Below, piece by piece: positions 57,000 through 64,000 of a stretch of 64,000 nucleotides of DNA. The notes beneath the pieces were generated by a model. The model had not been told where the DNA came from. It worked only from the letters and a program-made list of their open reading frames with translations, and did no database searches. The stretch's first letter is position 1. Each line of letters begins with the position of its first letter. A program made the position numbers and the translations under genes. The DNA is from Dyella flagellata (GTDB taxonomy: Bacteria > Pseudomonadota > Gammaproteobacteria > Xanthomonadales > Rhodanobacteraceae): positions 30,007 to 94,006 of the forward strand of contig NZ_BSOA01000031.1 in assembly GCF_030160275.1 (NCBI RefSeq), given 5' to 3'.

Positions 57000-58661
57000 A
57001 TGTCTTCTTCCAACGCGATCCGCCGCGATGTGGGCCCGTTTGCCCTCATGCTTACCGGCCTGGGCTCGATCATCGGTTCCGGCTGGCTGTTCGGCGCGTG
57101 GAAGGCGGCCGGCCTGGCCGGCCCAGGCGCGATCTGGGCGTGGGTGCTGGGCGCGGCGATCATCATGACCATCGCGCTCACCTATGCCGAACTGGGGGCG
57201 ATGTTCCCCGAGTCCGGCGGCATGGTGCGCTACGGCCATTATTCGCACGGCTCGCTGGTCGGCTTCATCGCCGCCTGGGCGAACTGGATCGCGATCGTAT
57301 CGGTGATTCCGGTGGAGGCCGAAGCCTCGGTGCAGTACATGGCCTCCTGGCCGTGGGCCTGGGCGCAGGACCTGTACCACGTTACCGATGGCGTCGGCGA
57401 ACTGAGCCACAACGGCCTCGCCATCGCGGCGGTGCTGGTGATCATCTACTTCCTGCTCAACTTCTGGAGCGTGAAGCTGTTCGCGCACTCCAACACCGCG
57501 ATCACCGTGTTCAAGCTGATCGTGCCGGCGGCGACCGGCCTGGCGTTGATCGCCAGCGGATTTCATCGGGAGAATTTCTCGGTCGGCATCCATGGCGGCG
57601 ACCACGTGATCGATTTCGCGGCCGTGCTCACGGCGGTGGCGACTGCCGGTATCGTCTTCAGCTTCAACGGTTTCCAGAGTCCGGTGAACCTGGCCGGCGA
57701 GGCACGCAATCCAGGCCGCAGCATTCCGTTCGCCGTGGTGGGTTCGATCCTGCTGGCGACAGTGATCTACGTGATTCTGCAGGTGGCCTATCTCGGTGCA
57801 GTGCCGCCGGAGCTACTCGCCAAGGCAGGTTGGCACGGTATCAACTTCCGTTCGCCGTTCGCGGAACTGGCCATCATCGTCAATCTGCATTGGCTGGCGA
57901 TGCTGCTGTATGTGGATGCCTTCATCAGCCCCAGCGGCACCGGCATGACGTATACCGCCACCACCGCACGCATGATCTACGGCATGGAACGCAACGGCAC
58001 GCTGCCGAAGATCCTGGGCCAGGTGCATCCGACCTGGGGCGTGCCGCGTCCGGCGATGTGGTTCAACCTGCTGGTGTCGTTCCTGTTCCTGTTCTACTTC
58101 CGCGGCTGGGGCACGCTGGCGGCGGTGATCTCGGTGGCGACGATCATTTCCTATCTCACCGGCCCGGTGAGCGTAATGACGCTGCGCCGTACCGCCACGG
58201 AATTGCATCGTCCGCTGCGCGTGGCAGGCTTGCCGGTATTGGCCGGCGTCGCCTTCATCATGGCGACCGAACTGCTGTACTGGGCGAAGTGGCCGCTGAC
58301 CGGCGAAATCATCCTGCTGATGGTGGTGGCCTTGCCGGTGTATCTGTACTACCAGGCGAAAGCGGGCTGGCACGATTTCGGCCGCCATTTGAAAGGCGCA
58401 AGCTGGCTGATCGTCTACCTGCCCACCATCGCGATCGTGTCCTGGCTGGGCAGCACGGCCTTCGGCGGCCGCGGCTATCTGACTTACGGCTCGGACCTGG
58501 TCGTCGTCGCCGTCATCGGGCTGGTGTTCTACCTGTGGGGCGTGAAGTGCGGCTGGCGTACGCCGGCGGTGGAAGCTGCGCGGGATACGGCACACTTGCA
58601 TCCGGACCTGCCGCTAGTGCCGCCGGATGAAGAAACCGCCGAGCGTATCGCGCGCGGTTGA
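57000..58661 (+). CDS. APC family amino acid permease
   Basis: 553-residue inner-membrane transporter of the amino acid-polyamine-organocation superfamily with about 12 transmembrane helices. The TM1 substrate loop GLGSIIGSGWLFG (family pattern G-S-I/L-G-S/A-G), the TM2 region and the TM6 motif FSFNGFQSPVNLAGEARNPGRSIP are clear. A long C-terminal extension with extra helices (YLPTIAIVSWLGSTAFGG) is unusual. The start at ATG 57000 follows GGGAG. The substrate is unknown; the divergent metF hints at a sulfur or one-carbon amino acid, but that is speculative. Confidence 0.9.
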   Translation: MSSSNAIRRDVGPFALMLTGLGSIIGSGWLFGAWKAAGLAGPGAIWAWVLGAAIIMTIALTYAELGAMFPESGGMVRYGHYSHGSLVGFIAAWANWIAIVSVIPVEAEASVQYMASWPWAWAQDLYHVTDGVGELSHNGLAIAAVLVIIYFLLNFWSVKLFAHSNTAITVFKLIVPAATGLALIASGFHRENFSVGIHGGDHVIDFAAVLTAVATAGIVFSFNGFQSPVNLAGEARNPGRSIPFAVVGSILLATVIYVILQVAYLGAVPPELLAKAGWHGINFRSPFAELAIIVNLHWLAMLLYVDAFISPSGTGMTYTATTARMIYGMERNGTLPKILGQVHPTWGVPRPAMWFNLLVSFLFLFYFRGWGTLAAVISVATIISYLTGPVSVMTLRRTATELHRPLRVAGLPVLAGVAFIMATELLYWAKWPLTGEIILLMVVALPVYLYYQAKAGWHDFGRHLKGASWLIVYLPTIAIVSWLGSTAFGGRGYLTYGSDLVVVAVIGLVFYLWGVKCGWRTPAVEAARDTAHLHPDLPLVPPDEETAERIARG

Positions 58662-58687
58662 CGCACCCGAATTCTCATCTTGTCACG

Positions 58688-58710
58688 CCGTCCCCCTCCT
58701 AAGGGGACGG
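58688..58710 (+). terminator. Hairpin after the APC permease
   Basis: 8-bp stem (CCGTCCCC with GGGGACGG) around a 7-base loop, 27 bp past the permease stop. No T run follows, so it is a weak terminator at most. Confidence 0.45.
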
Positions 58711-58733
58711 TACGAATAATCCAACGTCAGCAC

Positions 58734-58806
58734 GTAGGCTGGGATGACAATCCCAGCATTGCCATGCATGCAGCATCACGATGCTGGGATTGTCATCCCA
58801 GCCTAC
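58734..58806. repeat. GTAG-headed palindromic repeat (REPIN-like), copy 13
   Basis: 73-bp inverted hairpin pair between the convergent permease and homoserine dehydrogenase genes. Its centre is the reverse complement of the centre in copy 2, so it sits in the opposite orientation. Confidence 0.92.
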
Positions 58807-58810
58807 GAAA

Positions 58811-59896
58811 TCAACCCAACGCCAGGATGTCGCCCAGCAAAGCCTGGGCCGTAACTTCGGGGCCAGCTCCCGGCCCTTGGATCACCAGCGGCTGCGTGTG
58901 GTAGCGCGTGGTGGTCAGGGCAAACTGATTGTCGGTACCGTACAGACGCGCAGCGGGATGCGTCGGGGACACCTCGGTAATGCCCACGCGCGCACGGCCA
59001 CGCTGATTGAGCCGCGCCAGGAAGCGCAGCACCTGGCCACGCGCACGCGCCGCTTCATGCAGGGCCGCCAACGGCTCGTCCAATTCTTCCAGGCGCGCCA
59101 GGAAAGCTTCGGTGGAAAGCTCGCGCAGGCTTTCCGGCACCAGGCTTTCCACCAGCACCTCATCGCTACCCAGGGCGAAGCCGGCATTGCGGGCCAGGAT
59201 CAGCAACTTGCGCGCCACGTCCTCGCCGGACAGATCGGCACGCGGGTCCGGTTCGGTGTAACCCAGCTTGCGTGCATCGCGCAGCAGCTCGGAAAACGGA
59301 CGGCTGCCGTCGTAGGTGTTGAACAAATAGGAAAGCGAGCCGGAAAACACGCCTTCCAGCGTAAGCAAACTGTCGCCGCAATCGCATAGCCGGCGCAGCG
59401 TGGACAGCACCGGCAAGCCTGCACCCACCGTGGCGGAATCGCCGTAGCGACCACCCGCAGCGCGTGCTGTCTGCAATGCTCGCCAACCCGGGAGCTGCCC
59501 GCCGGCCAGCGATTTGTTGGCGGTGACAACGTGATAGCCGCGAGCCAGCCAATCGGCATGACGCGAAGCCAGCTCGGCCGACGCGGTGGCGTCGACGATC
59601 ACTTTCAACGCCGCATGATGTTCATCCAACGCCGACAGCAAGGCGGCATCATCGCGCGGCGCACCTTCGCGTCTCAGTCGCTCGCGCAGATCACGGGCGG
59701 CAAGCTGCGTCGCCTCGGTCTGCTGCTTGCGCGAGTTCGCCGCGCCCACCAGGTGCAGCCGTTTCGCCACCGGCGTGCACAGCAATTTGAGAAAAGCACC
59801 GCCTACTACGCCAGTGCCAAGCAGTACCAGCGCGACTTGCTGCGGCGCAGCCGCCGCTGCCTTGGGAACGACCGCCTCGGCCAGCACCGCGCTCAT
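58811..59896 (-). CDS. hom: Homoserine dehydrogenase
   Basis: 361-residue NAD(P)H enzyme converting aspartate semialdehyde to homoserine, the substrate of MetX. The nucleotide motif VLLGTGVVGGAFLKLL opens the fold. VTANKSLAGG, SATVGAGLPVLSTL, EGVFSGSLSYLFN and the catalytic region YTEPDPRADLSGEDVARKLLILAR follow. It matches the homoserine dehydrogenase half of the bifunctional ThrA, without an ACT regulatory domain. Last gene of the metX-metB-hom operon, overlapping metB by four bases. Confidence 0.94.
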   Translation of the reverse strand: MSAVLAEAVVPKAAAAAPQQVALVLLGTGVVGGAFLKLLCTPVAKRLHLVGAANSRKQQTEATQLAARDLRERLRREGAPRDDAALLSALDEHHAALKVIVDATASAELASRHADWLARGYHVVTANKSLAGGQLPGWRALQTARAAGGRYGDSATVGAGLPVLSTLRRLCDCGDSLLTLEGVFSGSLSYLFNTYDGSRPFSELLRDARKLGYTEPDPRADLSGEDVARKLLILARNAGFALGSDEVLVESLVPESLRELSTEAFLARLEELDEPLAALHEAARARGQVLRFLARLNQRGRARVGITEVSPTHPAARLYGTDNQFALTTTRYHTQPLVIQGPGAGPEVTAQALLGDILALG

Positions 59897-61101
59897 GCGA
59901 TCACCCGACGTTTCGAGGCGTTCTCGCTCACGGCACGCGCACGCTGCAATCCTGCTTCAAGATCGCGCAACAAGTCGTCGCCATCTTCAATGCCGATCGA
60001 CAGTCGCAGCAAGGTGTCAGCGATGCCGGCGGCATGACGCGCTTCGGGCGCCATCGCGGCATGCGTCATCGAAGCCGGATGCGCGACCAGGCTTTCAACG
60101 CCACCGAGCGATTCGGCCAGCGAGAAATAACCCAGGCCATCCACGAAGGCCTCGATCTGCGCAACGTCGCCGTGCAATTCGAAACTCAGCATGCCGCCGA
60201 AGCCCTGCTGCTGGCGTGCGGCCAGTGCATGGCCTACATGCTGCTGCAGGCCTGGGTAATACACCTTGCGTACGGCATCGTGCTGATCGAGATGGGCGGC
60301 GATGCGTTGCGCGTTTTCCTGGTGCTGACGCAGGCGCACGCCGAGCGTGCGCAAGCCGCGCAACGTAAGAAAGCTGTCGAACGGTGCACCGGTAAGGCCG
60401 TTGCAATTGCCCCACCATTTCAGTTGTTCGGCCACCGCCGCGTCACGGGCTACTACCGCGCCACCTACGACATCGCTATGGCCGTTGATGTATTTGGTCG
60501 TCGAATGCACGACTACGTCCGCGCCCAACGCAAGCGGCTGCTGCAATGCGGGCGAAAGGAAGGTGTTGTCTACCACCACCAGCGCGCCGACCGCGTGCGC
60601 AGCCTGCGCCACATGGCGAATGTCGGTAATGCGCAGCAGCGGATTCGACGGCGTTTCCACCCACACCAGGGCTGGCTTCAACGCCAGGCCTTCGGCCAGT
60701 GCATGGTTGTCGGTGAGATCGGCGAAGCGAACGCTGAAGCGTCCCTTCTTCGCCCATGCATCGAGCAAGCGCCACGTACCGCCGTAGCAATCATGCGCTG
60801 CAAGCACGGTGGCACCGGCGGGAACCAGCTCCAGTGCGAGTGCAACCGCGGCCATGCCACTGGCAGTGATCACTGCACCGGCACCTTGCTCCAGTTCGGC
60901 GAGGGCATTGCCGAGCAGGTCGCGCGTGGGATTGCCGCTGCGCGAATAGTCATAGGCGCGCTTGCCGCCAAGGCCCGTAAAGCTGTAGTTGGTGGAGAGA
61001 TGCAACGCCGGCACGACAGCACCGTGTTGCGTGTCCGATTCGATGCCTGCACGCACGGCGCGGGTGCTGGCGGCGGCTTCCTTGATCGTATCAGCGCACA
61101 T
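59893..61101 (-). CDS. metB: Cystathionine gamma-synthase / O-acylhomoserine lyase
   Basis: 402-residue gamma-family PLP enzyme using acylated homoserine to make cystathionine. The PLP lysine is Lys203 (HSTTKYINGHSD). YDYSRSGNPTR, the conserved ASGMAAV, VETPSNPLLRITD and LGGVESLVAHPASMTH are typical. The start is ATG 61101, four bases after the metX stop, with GGAG in the overlap region. A cystathionine gamma-lyase or direct sulfhydrylase role cannot be fully excluded from sequence, but the operon with metX supports biosynthesis. Confidence 0.92.
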   Translation of the reverse strand: MCADTIKEAAASTRAVRAGIESDTQHGAVVPALHLSTNYSFTGLGGKRAYDYSRSGNPTRDLLGNALAELEQGAGAVITASGMAAVALALELVPAGATVLAAHDCYGGTWRLLDAWAKKGRFSVRFADLTDNHALAEGLALKPALVWVETPSNPLLRITDIRHVAQAAHAVGALVVVDNTFLSPALQQPLALGADVVVHSTTKYINGHSDVVGGAVVARDAAVAEQLKWWGNCNGLTGAPFDSFLTLRGLRTLGVRLRQHQENAQRIAAHLDQHDAVRKVYYPGLQQHVGHALAARQQQGFGGMLSFELHGDVAQIEAFVDGLGYFSLAESLGGVESLVAHPASMTHAAMAPEARHAAGIADTLLRLSIGIEDGDDLLRDLEAGLQRARAVSENASKRRVIA

Positions 61102-61105
61102 GATT

Positions 61106-62143
61106 TCAAGCTCCACAATGACAAGAGACGGCCTGGCGCAGCAGCGGCGCCAGTTTGGTGGTTTCCTTCAGGAAAGCATCGTGCCCGTAGGGCGAATCGA
61201 CTACTTCCAGCGTGGCCGAACCGCGCAGGCGGCGCTGCAGTTCGCACAGATCGGCCAGCGGCACCAGGCGATCGGAAGGAAAGCCGATCAACGTAGCCGG
61301 CACGCCGACCGATTCCGGCGCGACGTCATGCAGATCGATCGATTCGGACAACGCCAGAAAGCGGTCCAGATCAAAACGCTGTACGAAACTGCGACCAGCG
61401 TGTTCGAGGTAGTCCTCGACCGGGAAATGGAAGCGGCCTTCGCGATAGTCGGGCGTTCCGGCAAAGCGGCGTGCGAACTCTTCGCTGCCGCGATAAGTGG
61501 TCATGGCCAATTGGCGGGCCAGCGAAAGTGCTTCGTTGATCTGGCCGGAAGCCTGGCCCAGGCGCAGGATCTGGCGTTGGATCGCACGCTGCGCGGTCGC
61601 CATCGGATGCGCGCGATGCGCGCCGGCAAGCAGGACTAGCCTCTCCAGCTTATTCGGGTGGCGCGCGGCAAAGGCAAGTGCGGCCATCGCGCCATAGGAA
61701 GAACCCACGAAGGCGGCTACACGACCGATGCCGAGCGCATCGACCAGCGCGGCCAAGGCATCGGCCTGGTCTTCGCTGGAGATGGCGCGCGGACTGTTTT
61801 CGAAATCGGCCGGCGTAAGCCAGTCGATGCTGAGCACTCGGCAATGGGCCAGGTCGATGGCTTGGCCGTGTCCCACCAGTTCGGACCACCAGCCGGGCTG
61901 GCCCTGTTCGGTGCCGGCCACGTAGCGATCCGCGGAGATGCCGCCCTGCACGATGATCGTGGGCGCATCCGGCGCACCCGTCCACTGGTAACGCACATCC
62001 ACCGGGACTACGCCATGACCGTACTTCGGCTGTAAGCCGAGGCGGCGTGAGCTGCGCTGGGCGGTAAGCGTACTGCGCGAGTGCAAGGGCACGACCACGG
62101 CAGTGGGACGATCTTCGAGGGAGGAATTGGCGAGGTGGGGCAT
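61106..62143 (-). CDS. metX: Homoserine O-acyltransferase (MetX family)
   Basis: 345-residue alpha/beta-hydrolase-fold enzyme that acylates homoserine to activate it for sulfur assimilation. The nucleophile is Ser149 in VGSSYGAMAAL; an Asp in FPSDRLVPL and His in SPYGHDAFLKE complete the triad. Family members in Xanthomonadales use succinyl-CoA although the fold is that of the acetyltransferases, so the acyl donor is uncertain. The start is ATG 62143, with GGAG eight bases before it; a longer frame to 62230 would begin inside the riboswitch region. Confidence 0.9.
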   Translation of the reverse strand: MPHLANSSLEDRPTAVVVPLHSRSTLTAQRSSRRLGLQPKYGHGVVPVDVRYQWTGAPDAPTIIVQGGISADRYVAGTEQGQPGWWSELVGHGQAIDLAHCRVLSIDWLTPADFENSPRAISSEDQADALAALVDALGIGRVAAFVGSSYGAMAALAFAARHPNKLERLVLLAGAHRAHPMATAQRAIQRQILRLGQASGQINEALSLARQLAMTTYRGSEEFARRFAGTPDYREGRFHFPVEDYLEHAGRSFVQRFDLDRFLALSESIDLHDVAPESVGVPATLIGFPSDRLVPLADLCELQRRLRGSATLEVVDSPYGHDAFLKETTKLAPLLRQAVSCHCGA

Positions 62144-62230
62144 CTTTCGGTCTCCGTTTGCATCGCCCTGCGGAGAACCTGATGACGAGTTGCCGCCAGA
62201 CAAACCATGCGACGCATGGACTGACGACAT

Positions 62231-62342
62231 CCCATCTCTCGGGTGGCGCTTAAGCGCCCCGCAGGAGTTGGCACCGTTGCAGGTTTGATCCTGCAGGTTG
62301 CCCCGGCTTCAAAGGGCCTGTCCCTCAGCCGGTCTCGATGAG
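62231..62342 (-). promoter_or_regulatory. SAM-I riboswitch controlling metX-metB-hom
   Basis: The minus-strand leader carries the S-box core: GCTGAGGGACAGGCCC, then GAAGCCGGGGCAACC, then CAACGGTGCCAACTCCTGC. P1 is CTCATC (62342-62337) with GATGGG (62236-62231); P2 is CCGGCT with AGCCGG, P3 is TGCAGG with CCTGCA, and P4 is a GGGGCGC stem near 62255. A further hairpin CCATGCG/CGCATGG follows at about 62205-62220, and metX begins 88 bp after P1. No T run is seen, so control may be translational. Confidence 0.93.
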
Positions 62343-62350
62343 TGGAATCG

Positions 62351-62379
62351 ACTATACCTATGGCATTTTTGAGCGTCAA
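62351..62379 (-). promoter_or_regulatory. Sigma70 promoter of the metX operon
   Basis: On the minus strand TTGACG (62379-62374), a 17-bp spacer, then TATAGT (62356-62351). Five of six bases match the consensus at the -35 box and five of six at the -10 box. The start point would be near 62344, just before the riboswitch P1 stem. Confidence 0.8.
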
Positions 62380-62380
62380 T

Positions 62381-62404
62381 GGACGTATAGACGTCTAAAC
62401 GTAA
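62381..62404. promoter_or_regulatory. MetJ-box-like tandem or palindrome upstream of the metX promoter
   Basis: Three adjacent 8-bp units GGACGTAT, AGACGTCT and AAACGTAA; the middle one equals the MetJ consensus box exactly and the others match six and five of eight. Read differently, the central 20 bp form a palindrome with only one mismatched pair. It abuts the -35 box and lies between metX and the divergent cysteine synthase gene. Confidence 0.6.
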
Positions 62405-62545
62405 AAACACCCCTAAAGCACGGCGAATTTTGCCTATATGGGAAAAGACCATATGCCGCCGGCAGCGCCATACAGCCATGGATGGCGGCATGGCGAACTC
62501 GCGCTATCCTCAGCCCGCCCCTCTCCAAGTTCCCGAGCCCGCCCC

Positions 62546-63562
62546 ATGAGCATCCAGCCCGATCTGTCCTCGGCCGTCGGCCATACCCCGCTGCTGCGCC
62601 TACGCGGTGCGTCGGAGCTGACCGGTTGCGAAGTGCTGGGCAAGGCCGAATTCCTCAATCCGGGCGGCTCGATCAAGGACCGCACCGCCCTGGGGCTGAT
62701 CCTGGATGCCGAGCGCCGCGGGCTGTTGCCCCCGGGTGGCACGATCGTGGAGGGTACGGCGGGAAATACCGGAATCGGGATGGCGCTGATCGGGGCCAGC
62801 CGGGGTTACCGCACGGTGATCGTCATGCCGGAAACGCAGAGCCGGGAGAAGATCGACGCCTTGCGCGTAGCCGGTGCCGATGTGCGGCTGGTGCCGGCGG
62901 CGCCCTTCAAGGATCCCAGGCACTATGTCCATATCGCTCGCGCCTATTGCGAGAGCTTGAACGAGCAAGCGCCGGGCAGTGCCTGGTTCGGCAACCAGTT
63001 CGACAACACCGCCAATCGCGACTGGCACGAAGCGACCACCGCCCTGGAGATTTGGGAGCAGACCGGGGGCAAGGTCGACGGCTTCGTCTGCTCGGCGGGA
63101 ACGGGCGGCACGCTGGCCGGCGTCGGCCGGGCGCTGAAAGCACGCAAGCCCGCGGTAAAGATCGCGCTTTCCGATCCCACCGGCTCGGCGTTGGCCAATT
63201 ACATCAACCGCGGCGAACTGGTTGCGGAGGGCACGTCCATCAGCGAAGGCATCGGCTCCAGCCGTATCACCGCGAACTTCCAGGATGCGCCGATCGATCT
63301 AGCATGGTTGATCCCGGATCAGGAATCCGTGCCGTTGTTGCATCAGCTGTTGCGAGAGGAAGGCTGGTGTGTCGGCGGTTCCAGCGGCGTGAACCTGGCA
63401 GGCGCGATCCGGCTGGCGAAAACGCTCGGGCCAGGACACACCATAGTGACCGTTCTGGCCGATGCTGGTACACGCTATCAGGCCAAGCTGTTCAATCCAC
63501 CGTTCCTGCGCGAGAAAAGCATTCCGGTGCCGGAGTGGCTGGCGCAGTCATTCGGCGGCTGA
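62546..63562 (+). CDS. Cysteine synthase (O-acetylserine sulfhydrylase family)
   Basis: 338-residue PLP enzyme forming cysteine from O-acetylserine and sulfide. The PLP lysine is Lys44 (NPGGSIKDR); the phosphate loop is EGTAGNTGIG; CSAGTGGTLAGVGR is the second Gly-rich loop, and GGSSGVNLAGA comes late. It belongs to the 340-residue CysK-like subgroup rather than the shorter CysM. The frame is open upstream, but ATG 62546 gives a normal N-terminus. It is divergent from metX, so it shares the control region with the methionine operon. Confidence 0.88.
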   Translation: MSIQPDLSSAVGHTPLLRLRGASELTGCEVLGKAEFLNPGGSIKDRTALGLILDAERRGLLPPGGTIVEGTAGNTGIGMALIGASRGYRTVIVMPETQSREKIDALRVAGADVRLVPAAPFKDPRHYVHIARAYCESLNEQAPGSAWFGNQFDNTANRDWHEATTALEIWEQTGGKVDGFVCSAGTGGTLAGVGRALKARKPAVKIALSDPTGSALANYINRGELVAEGTSISEGIGSSRITANFQDAPIDLAWLIPDQESVPLLHQLLREEGWCVGGSSGVNLAGAIRLAKTLGPGHTIVTVLADAGTRYQAKLFNPPFLREKSIPVPEWLAQSFGG

Positions 63563-63568
63563 CGTGCA

Positions 63569-63640
63569 GTGGGCTGGGATGAAATCCCAGCATCGCGAGG
63601 CTGAGTGCATGGCTATGCTGGGATTGTCATCCCAGCCTAC
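63569..63640. repeat. GTAG-headed palindromic repeat (REPIN-like), copy 14
   Basis: 72-bp inverted hairpin pair between convergent cysteine synthase and 5S rRNA genes. The head is GTGG instead of GTAG; the centre contains GCATCGCGAGGC and GCATGGCTATGC, as in copies 2 and 13. Confidence 0.9.
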
Positions 63641-63675
63641 GCCAGGCGAGCGGTACGTTGTGACTGGCGCAAAGC

Positions 63676-63705
63676 AAAACGCCTTCCCGGATGGGAAGGC
63701 GTTTT
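63676..63705. terminator. Bidirectional terminator between cysteine synthase and 5S rRNA
   Basis: 13-bp perfect stem (63676-63688 with 63693-63705), loop GGAT, with A and T runs at the stem feet. It would end the rRNA operon on the minus strand and the cysteine synthase transcript on the plus strand. Confidence 0.88.
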
Positions 63706-63715
63706 AGGGATAAAG

Positions 63716-63829
63716 CCCCTGGCGGTGACCTACTCTTGCATGGAAGTCCACACTACCATCGGCGCAGCTGCGTTTCACTTCCGAGTTCGGGATGGGATCG
63801 GGTGGGGCCACAGCGCTATAGCCGCCAGG
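63716..63829 (-). rRNA. rrf: 5S ribosomal RNA
   Basis: About 114 nt reading on the minus strand from CCTGGCGGC to GTCACCGCCAGG. The two ends pair to form helix I, and the internal blocks CCCATCCCGAACTCGG and GAAACGCAGCTGCGCCGATG are the canonical 5S core. Exact ends are uncertain by one or two bases. It is the distal gene of an rRNA operon; 16S and 23S lie beyond the right edge of the window. Confidence 0.95.
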
Positions 63830-64000
63830 GAAGGGGTGGGAGCAGCGCATTGAGCGCCAGCTCCGCAAAGGGGTAAACGAGTGACAAGCGTCTGGTGAAG
63901 TATTCGAGATGTTTCGTTTGGGCATCCGCTCTTTTGAGGAGTCCGACCAAGGATGGTCGGGTCACTTCTAGAGGGACCTACAAAAGCGTCTTGGGGTTAT
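63830..64000 (-). other. 23S-5S spacer of the rRNA operon
   Basis: The 171 bp upstream of 5S on the minus strand carry no gene. A perfect 7-bp hairpin (CCGACCA with TGGTCGG) lies at 63943-63960. The last bases on the plus strand, read in reverse as ATAACCCCAAGACGC, resemble sequence just past the 3' end of 23S rRNA in xanthomonads, so 23S probably ends immediately outside the window. Confidence 0.7.

Overview
The window is a contiguous piece of a high-GC gammaproteobacterial chromosome. Several features point to the Lysobacterales (Xanthomonadales), most likely a Rhodanobacteraceae member such as Dyella, Frateuria or Rhodanobacter: two Oar-type TonB-dependent receptors, a LexA-ImuA-ImuB-DnaE2 cassette, a metX-metB-hom operon behind a SAM-I riboswitch, PilU, paired DUF4398 proteins, and a dense GTAG-headed palindromic intergenic repeat. 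The family placement is inference; I could run no database search.

Layout. 1-3.6 kb: 3' part of a heavy-metal RND pump and its outer-membrane factor. 3.7-13.7 kb: PKHD-type dioxygenase, TPR-sulfotransferase, two large paralogous TonB-dependent receptors, and an AMP nucleosidase between them. 14.4-20.3 kb: DegV protein, DUF4124 protein, SDR, small lipoprotein, an EamA transporter divergent from a MocR regulator, and a secreted RidA protein. 20.4-31.2 kb: nitrate assimilation, with cysG-hemD (siroheme) convergent on a five-gene operon narK-nirB-nirD-FAD reductase-nasA that carries a sigma54 promoter and an NtrC-like site. 31.2-38 kb: small accessory genes (GNAT, HCCA isomerase-like, MerR/TipAS, exported methyltransferase, beta-propeller, LysE, alpha/beta hydrolase). 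38-47 kb: housekeeping genes glmS, cystathionine beta-synthase, pilU, maiA and pgk. 47-53.4 kb: the damage-tolerance operon lexA-imuA-imuB-dnaE2 with an AlkB-like gene at its end. 53.5-54.3 kb: a FitAB/VapBC-type toxin-antitoxin pair. 54.3-63.6 kb: amino-acid and C1 metabolism (ilvE, metF, hom, metB, metX, a cysteine synthase) plus an APC permease. 63.7-64 kb: 5S rRNA and the 23S-5S spacer of an rRNA operon on the minus strand.

The strongest pattern outside genes is a family of 14 copies of a GTAG-headed inverted repeat, resembling a REPIN population. Eight copies lie between convergent genes. In four genes the TAG of the GTAG head is the actual stop codon, and one copy ends both genes that flank it. 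Other regulatory structures found: a SAM-I riboswitch preceded by a good sigma70 promoter and a MetJ-box-like palindrome, a non-canonical operator candidate in front of lexA, a toxin-antitoxin operator whose arms hold the promoter boxes, and paired direct repeats between the MocR regulator and its EamA neighbour. No tRNA, CRISPR array, prophage or insertion sequence was recognised.
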